Below are positions 35,292-39,464 of a stretch of DNA of 39,464 nucleotides, piece by piece. The notes beneath the pieces were generated by a model, which saw nothing but the letters and a program-made list of their open reading frames with translations, was not told the origin of the DNA and made no database searches. The DNA is from an uncultured Flavobacteriales bacterium (GTDB taxonomy: Bacteria; Bacteroidota; Bacteroidia; Flavobacteriales_D; CAJJDF01): NCBI GenBank assembly GCA_905182785.1, contig CAJJDF010000032.1:1-39464 (forward strand). Direction: 5' to 3'. The stretch's first letter is position 1. Every line of letters begins with the position of its first letter. Position numbers and translations under genes: made by a program.

Positions 35292-36161
35292 CTATAAAGT
35301 AAATTCTTGTTTTACAAGCTCTTTATTTTCATCCGTGAAATAAACTACGAAGTATTTTCCGTGTTCCCAACCTTTTACTTTTACAGTAAAATTTAATGTA
35401 ATGTCATCTGCCTTTGGAATCGTCATCACCTTGCCGAATTCATGGATTAACTCCCCATTATCTCTTATTATTTTACTTCTTATTTTTGTTATTCTTTTTG
35501 TTCCAAATTTTATTTTCCCTTTAATTTCAACTGGTTCTGCCACTATATTTTGATTCTCATCTACCGCAATTTCTCTTCGTGTACTCTGCCAAGGAATTCT
35601 TCCTCCGGTAATGCTCGCAACAGTTTCTTGTAGCTTCGTATCCTCCTCATCATAAATATTACCTATTGATTTATCATCTGTAATGCACCAAATTGATTCT
35701 TGGATTTGGTTATCATCATATTCTTTGGTGTTGAGAAATACAAAAAGCTGTTTCAGCTTAGTGTTTTTAGAATTCCCAACTGTAAAGACACCGCCTTCAC
35801 TTGGACATTTATCACTAGCCTCTGAACAATATCCATTTACTAAGTGCGATTGTATTGACTTCTTATTGATAGTAATCAATTCCATTTTTGGTAAGACCAA
35901 GGTCTGCTCATTCTCATCTTCAGGATAAAAAAGAGTTCCTTGCGGAATTTTCATAGTAACGTTTTTGCTGAATTTAGATTCTATTTCAAGGGACACACTT
36001 CCTCCAGTATAGTTCCCGTTTGAAATAATTTTAACCGAAAACATAGGGTCTTGGATTAATTCCTGCAAGGTAAATATTGATTGTTTATTGTTCGATTTTT
36101 CTACAAATCCATACGAACAATATGCAGCCACAGCTGCTATTAAAATGACTTTATTTTTCAT
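35292..36161 (-). CDS. Exported protein of unknown function, 289 residues
   Basis: It has an N-terminal hydrophobic segment (KVILIAAVAAYCSYGF) that looks like a signal peptide; the Cys there lacks a good lipobox. The middle region is beta-rich: VTMKIPQGTLFYPEDENEQTLVLPK followed by a NGYCSEASDKCPSEGG pair of cysteines that could form a disulfide. The C-terminal 90 residues look like an immunoglobulin-type beta domain (ITLNFTVKVKGWEHGKYFVVYFTDENKELV). I do not recognise a named family. It starts 54 bp after the DUF5686 gene on the same strand and may be in its operon. Confidence 0.7.
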   Translation of the reverse strand: MKNKVILIAAVAAYCSYGFVEKSNNKQSIFTLQELIQDPMFSVKIISNGNYTGGSVSLEIESKFSKNVTMKIPQGTLFYPEDENEQTLVLPKMELITINKKSIQSHLVNGYCSEASDKCPSEGGVFTVGNSKNTKLKQLFVFLNTKEYDDNQIQESIWCITDDKSIGNIYDEEDTKLQETVASITGGRIPWQSTRREIAVDENQNIVAEPVEIKGKIKFGTKRITKIRSKIIRDNGELIHEFGKVMTIPKADDITLNFTVKVKGWEHGKYFVVYFTDENKELVKQEFTL

Positions 36162-36215
36162 GCCTTTCTTTCTTTTATATAAAGTAAGAACGGCATAAAC
36201 TATTATTTTATTTTA

Positions 36216-38738
36216 TCAATATCCCCAATCGTTATTTTTAAAACTATAGAAATTGATTCCGAATTTTATCCTGGGGTCAATGCTGTTGAAGTTTGAAACG
36301 GCTTCTACTCCATAAACTCCTAGCCTAAATCTCACTCTTGAAATCTTGAAAGTTCTTTCTAATCCTAAAAATGCTTCGGCATACCTATACTTACTTTGTG
36401 GAATTAATAAACCACTTGTTCCAACAACAGTATGTATTCCTAATCTTTTGATAAGCGGGACAAAATTTATTATTGCCCCATTAAAATGATGAATGTAATT
36501 GAATTTAAAATAACTGTCATTCACCAATAAAGTAGTATCCTGCAATTGCATGGAAGATAAAAAAGAGGAGAAAAACCACCTGTCACTTCTATTAAATCGT
36601 TTGTAATCTTGAGATTTCAATGCTTTAGTATTCAGAAATTTCCCTGCTGTAAATCGATAAGAAGAAGTCCCTAAAGTTCTTACTTTAAAAGATTGAACTG
36701 TACTAAATTCCAAAAAATCATAATCCACTACACTCTTAAAAATTCCTTTTATTCCCTTTTCATACCTCAATGAAAAAGTGGGCCATTTACTTCCCAATAC
36801 TACTTTTCGTTTGGGTTCCATCATGTATTTTTGAAACGGAGTGAATGATAACCCTAAAGTTAATCGAGAGGTTTGATAGCCATCAAAACCAACTGCAACA
36901 TTTGCTTGACCTTTAAAAATTGTATCTAAAAAAGAAGCTGATTTATAGTTTTCTATGGAAGATCTATTGTCATAAGCATAGCTTAATCTACCGTATAATC
37001 CATTTACTAATTCTCTTCGTGTAGAGATGGAGAAATAACTGGATTCTATGTAATTTCCCCTATCAAATAAAGCTGTTACAGCATCACTTAAAGCCAAGAT
37101 GTCAAAATCTTTTCCAATATCAAAAGAGATTGTTCCTAGGTGTTTGGGGTCATATTTAAACCAAACACCAAAGTCTCCTTTGACATCTTTGTTTAATAAA
37201 CCAATATTCATATCTCCTGAAAGCCTAATTGCATTCTCATTCTCGAATCTTTTGTAATAAGTAGCTCCAGGCCCAAGTCTTAGTATTTGTATTGGGTCAA
37301 TTCCAATAAGTGTGGGTAAAGAACCAAACCACCAAGATTGTTTTTTTACTCTGTTTCTAAACCCTACCCCATTCCACACTACATCCAAAAATGTAACTTT
37401 GTTGTAAACGGAATCTACTGAATCCAAATATGCAGGAGAATTTACATAATCGTAAATACTGTCTTTCACAGACTGGAATCTTTGTTCTTTTTTAGTTAAT
37501 GGCTCTGGTCTTATTCTATCCCAATAACTGGAATCTCTTTCGTAGGCTTCGGCAGTTGTAACTCCTACTTCATTACTAAAATATCGCTTGGGAAACGTAA
37601 CATCCAATTCATAATTGGAATAAACCACGGTAGTTTTACCAGTAAAACTAGTTCTTCCTGATTTTTCTACATAATCAAAAACTTGCTTATAAGTAAGTAA
37701 GACAGAATCTTCATTAAATGCATATTCTTGTTGTATCCTAAATTCATTGTACTTTAACAAACCCCCTTTCTTGAGCGATAAATCTACTTTATCTATGTTA
37801 AATGTATTGTCTCTAATCCAAATGTGTCCCTCCCAAGTTGCATTCCCTTTTTTTCGAGGTGTAACTTCAATTTTCCATACCATTATTCCACTGTCAAATT
37901 TTGTCTCAATCAGTTTGAATTTATAAGTAAGTACTGATAGGGAGTTGAGAGGCGAAACTAAAGGAACGGTATTCAGTTTGTATAAATCCATTAGGTTGTC
38001 GTAAAAATTGAATTCGTTTTCAATGGTGTTTTTAAAAAAAAGACCAAATGTGTTCCCGTACTTTTTGTAGGCAGTTCTTATTTCTTTTACTTTATTTGGG
38101 TATTGAAAATGCCTGTCCATTTTCACCTCCATCATGTTTATGCTGTAAGCAAGTTTGCTTATTTCTCTTTCTTTTTTCTTGGTAGCTTCATCAAACAGTT
38201 CTTCTTCTGTTTTTTCTTTTGCTGCCTCTTCCGATTTTTTTTGTCGTTCTTCTTGTCTTTTTTTTCTCGCCCTTTTTTTCTTTTCTTTTTCGGTTATTAC
38301 TTCTTTTCCTTTTATGTAAACCTCGCATTTACTCGATTTTATTTGAGAGTTCCACTTTTTCTTGTTTTCAATAGCTTTGTTAATAATCCCGTAAGCTGGA
38401 TCCCTTCCTTTGCTTGTTATTATTACTTCTTTCAGTTGTTTTACATCCGTCTTCAGCCAAATGTTTTTTATTACTTCCCCATTATCTTCTAATGAAACCG
38501 TGAATTCTTTTGTTGTAAAACCCACTGAAGTTACAATGATATCATAAATTCCTTGGTTGGTAAATTGATAGGTATATTTTCCTTCTCCATCTGTAGAAGT
38601 TCCTTGTTGACTGGCTTTTACATAAATATTAGCAAAAGGAACTGGCGTATTATTTTCATCAAACACATAACCCGTTACCGATTGTGAGAAAACGGAAAAC
38701 TGGATTAAAATAAATAAAAATATAACTAGGAACTTCAT
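36216..38738 (-). CDS. DUF5686 family outer-membrane protein with CarboxypepD_reg-like domain
   Basis: An 840-residue protein. It has a signal peptide ending near SVFSQ; a carboxypeptidase-regulatory-like domain at about 20-95 (VTGYVFDENNTPVPFANIYV); a segment GRDPAYGIINKAIENKKKWN at about 111-130; and a long region of beta strands to the C-terminus, matching DUF5686. The fold suggests an outer-membrane barrel, but the function of the family is unknown. Residues 151-195 are an extremely charged Lys/Glu/Arg stretch. It is preceded by the adenosyltransferase terminator and probably cotranscribed with the exported-protein gene downstream. Confidence 0.85.
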   Translation of the reverse strand: MKFLVIFLFILIQFSVFSQSVTGYVFDENNTPVPFANIYVKASQQGTSTDGEGKYTYQFTNQGIYDIIVTSVGFTTKEFTVSLEDNGEVIKNIWLKTDVKQLKEVIITSKGRDPAYGIINKAIENKKKWNSQIKSSKCEVYIKGKEVITEKEKKKRARKKRQEERQKKSEEAAKEKTEEELFDEATKKKEREISKLAYSINMMEVKMDRHFQYPNKVKEIRTAYKKYGNTFGLFFKNTIENEFNFYDNLMDLYKLNTVPLVSPLNSLSVLTYKFKLIETKFDSGIMVWKIEVTPRKKGNATWEGHIWIRDNTFNIDKVDLSLKKGGLLKYNEFRIQQEYAFNEDSVLLTYKQVFDYVEKSGRTSFTGKTTVVYSNYELDVTFPKRYFSNEVGVTTAEAYERDSSYWDRIRPEPLTKKEQRFQSVKDSIYDYVNSPAYLDSVDSVYNKVTFLDVVWNGVGFRNRVKKQSWWFGSLPTLIGIDPIQILRLGPGATYYKRFENENAIRLSGDMNIGLLNKDVKGDFGVWFKYDPKHLGTISFDIGKDFDILALSDAVTALFDRGNYIESSYFSISTRRELVNGLYGRLSYAYDNRSSIENYKSASFLDTIFKGQANVAVGFDGYQTSRLTLGLSFTPFQKYMMEPKRKVVLGSKWPTFSLRYEKGIKGIFKSVVDYDFLEFSTVQSFKVRTLGTSSYRFTAGKFLNTKALKSQDYKRFNRSDRWFFSSFLSSMQLQDTTLLVNDSYFKFNYIHHFNGAIINFVPLIKRLGIHTVVGTSGLLIPQSKYRYAEAFLGLERTFKISRVRFRLGVYGVEAVSNFNSIDPRIKFGINFYSFKNNDWGY

Positions 38739-38802
38739 TCTTTCTTTTTGGTATAACCGCTAACACGTGCAATTTGTTACAATTAAAAGTAGTACAATGA
38801 AA

Positions 38803-38836
38803 AAGACCCTGAAACTAAATTTTGTTAAAGGGTCTT
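38803..38836 (-). terminator. Intrinsic terminator of the adenosyltransferase gene
   Basis: AAGACCCT (38803-38810) pairs with AGGGTCTT (38829-38836). On the minus strand the stem runs into a T-tract. It lies 18 bp past the stop of the adenosyltransferase gene. Confidence 0.75.
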
Positions 38837-38854
38837 AAATACTGTTAAGAGGAT

Positions 38855-39403
38855 TTATTTTTTAGAAATCCAAGGAATTTCTTCCGCATTTAAATCTTGT
38901 GTAAATTTACGACTCAAGACAAATAAATAGTCCGATAATCTATTTAGGTATTTTGTAATGATTGGGTCTACTTCGCTTTCATTAGATAAATGAACAGAGA
39001 TTCTTTCTGCTCTTCTACACACACATCTTGCAATGTGACATTGCGAAACTGTTGGGTGACCTCCTGGCAATACAAAGAATTTCATATCTGGTAATTCTTC
39101 GTTATATTGGTCCATTGCATTTTCCAAATCCACAATCATTTCTTCATTTATTGAAGGGATTTTCACTTTATCCTTTCCTGGTTCTTTAGCAAGGTGAGAA
39201 CCTATTACAAATAAATTGTCTTGAATCTGGATTAAAAATTCTTTGGTTTCTTTCTCCATTTCTTGGTCACGAATTAATCCCAAATGCGAGTTTAATTCAT
39301 CTACTGTTCCATAAGCTTCAATTCTTAAATGGTATTTAGGAACTCTTGCTCCTCCCAATAAACTTGTTTCTCCTTTGTCGCCTGTTTTTGTGTAAATTTT
39401 CAT
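38855..39403 (-). CDS. Cob(I)alamin adenosyltransferase, PduO type
   Basis: A 182-residue enzyme that transfers the adenosyl group of ATP to cob(I)alamin, giving coenzyme B12. It has the PduO-family N-terminus MKIYTKTGDKGETSLLGGARVPK (ATP-binding loop), AYGTVDELNSHLG, LPGGHP and RCVCRRAERIS. An in-frame Met 30 bases upstream would lie inside the terminator hairpin of the previous gene, so I chose the Met at 39403, which also gives the standard N-terminus. No cobalamin biosynthesis genes are in the window, and the enzyme may serve salvage. Confidence 0.95.
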   Translation of the reverse strand: MKIYTKTGDKGETSLLGGARVPKYHLRIEAYGTVDELNSHLGLIRDQEMEKETKEFLIQIQDNLFVIGSHLAKEPGKDKVKIPSINEEMIVDLENAMDQYNEELPDMKFFVLPGGHPTVSQCHIARCVCRRAERISVHLSNESEVDPIITKYLNRLSDYLFVLSRKFTQDLNAEEIPWISKK

Positions 39404-39418
39404 AAAACAAAAATACAT

Positions 39419-39448
39419 AAAAAAAGCTCCCAATTTCTTGAGAGCTTT
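39419..39448 (-). terminator. Terminator of a gene just beyond the right end
   Basis: AAAGCTCCC (39423-39431) pairs with GAGAGCTTT (39440-39448, one G-U) around an 8-base loop, and on the minus strand seven T follow. It should end a minus-strand gene lying outside the window. Confidence 0.75.
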
Positions 39449-39464
39449 TGATAATTATTATTTT

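Noticed and set aside
38103-38492. 129-residue phenylalanine-rich plus-strand frame
   Set aside because: It is the antisense image of the Lys/Glu-rich stretch of the DUF5686 gene; low-complexity composition with no independent support.
39404-39433. Upstream Met start for the adenosyltransferase
   Set aside because: It would place the start inside the terminator hairpin of the neighbouring gene and add ten residues not expected in the family.

Overview
The window is an AT-rich stretch of a Bacteroidota chromosome, most likely Flavobacteriales. The evidence is a PorZ-type component of the type IX secretion system, a SusC-like TonB-dependent receptor with an N-terminal carboxypeptidase-regulatory domain, a DUF5686 protein, a b558-type succinate dehydrogenase in the order C-A-B, almost no Shine-Dalgarno sequences, and promoter-like TTG...TAnnTTTG elements. 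No rRNA, tRNA, CRISPR array, transposase or phage gene was found. It looks like ordinary core chromosome with several lineage-specific genes, and no gap exceeds 300 bp.

Layout. 1-2107: the 3' end of a recQ helicase gene, a LytTR response regulator (minus strand) and a divergent DUF4268 gene, with two 15-bp direct repeats exactly 21 bp apart between the divergent pair. 2104-6132 (minus): TonB-dependent receptor, Kdo transferase (waaA) and an orphan 68-residue gene with its own terminator. 6200-7452: a class III aminotransferase behind a leader that can form two mutually exclusive hairpins. 7518-9703 (minus): yebC, then a GT39-like membrane protein. 9824-10872 (plus): purN-rnhA, overlapping by one base. 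10958-12214 (minus): trpS and a small unknown gene. 12289-13664 (minus): LytTR regulator, stand-alone receiver and Hpt protein, overlapping one another, with no histidine kinase in sight. 13781-21544 (minus): a tightly spaced run of cvpA, a giant propeller/barrel outer-membrane protein, a half-length TauE/SafE protein, an M20 amidohydrolase and porZ. 21673-25211 (plus): sdhC-sdhA-sdhB. 25317-27776 (plus): acpP-fabF and a CPBP-family membrane protein. 27771-32547 (minus): a translationally coupled surface-polysaccharide operon (Wzz-like, O-antigen ligase-like, winged-helix nucleotidyltransferase, B12-binding-type radical SAM). 32755-39403: dipeptidase, fructose-1,6-bisphosphatase, an unknown exported protein, the DUF5686 protein and cobalamin adenosyltransferase.

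The genes fall into core metabolism (SDH, FBPase, fatty acid synthesis, purine synthesis, tRNA charging), cell-envelope construction (Kdo transfer, polysaccharide chain length and ligation, T9SS attachment, outer-membrane barrels) and signalling (two LytTR regulators, a receiver, an Hpt). The spots most worth a second look are the 21-bp phased repeat beside the first LytTR gene, the attenuator-like leader of the aminotransferase, the kinase-less receiver/Hpt cassette, the four-gene polysaccharide operon with a nucleotidyltransferase and radical SAM enzyme of unknown role, and the giant barrel protein whose N-terminal peptidase-like domain appears to have lost its catalytic motif.
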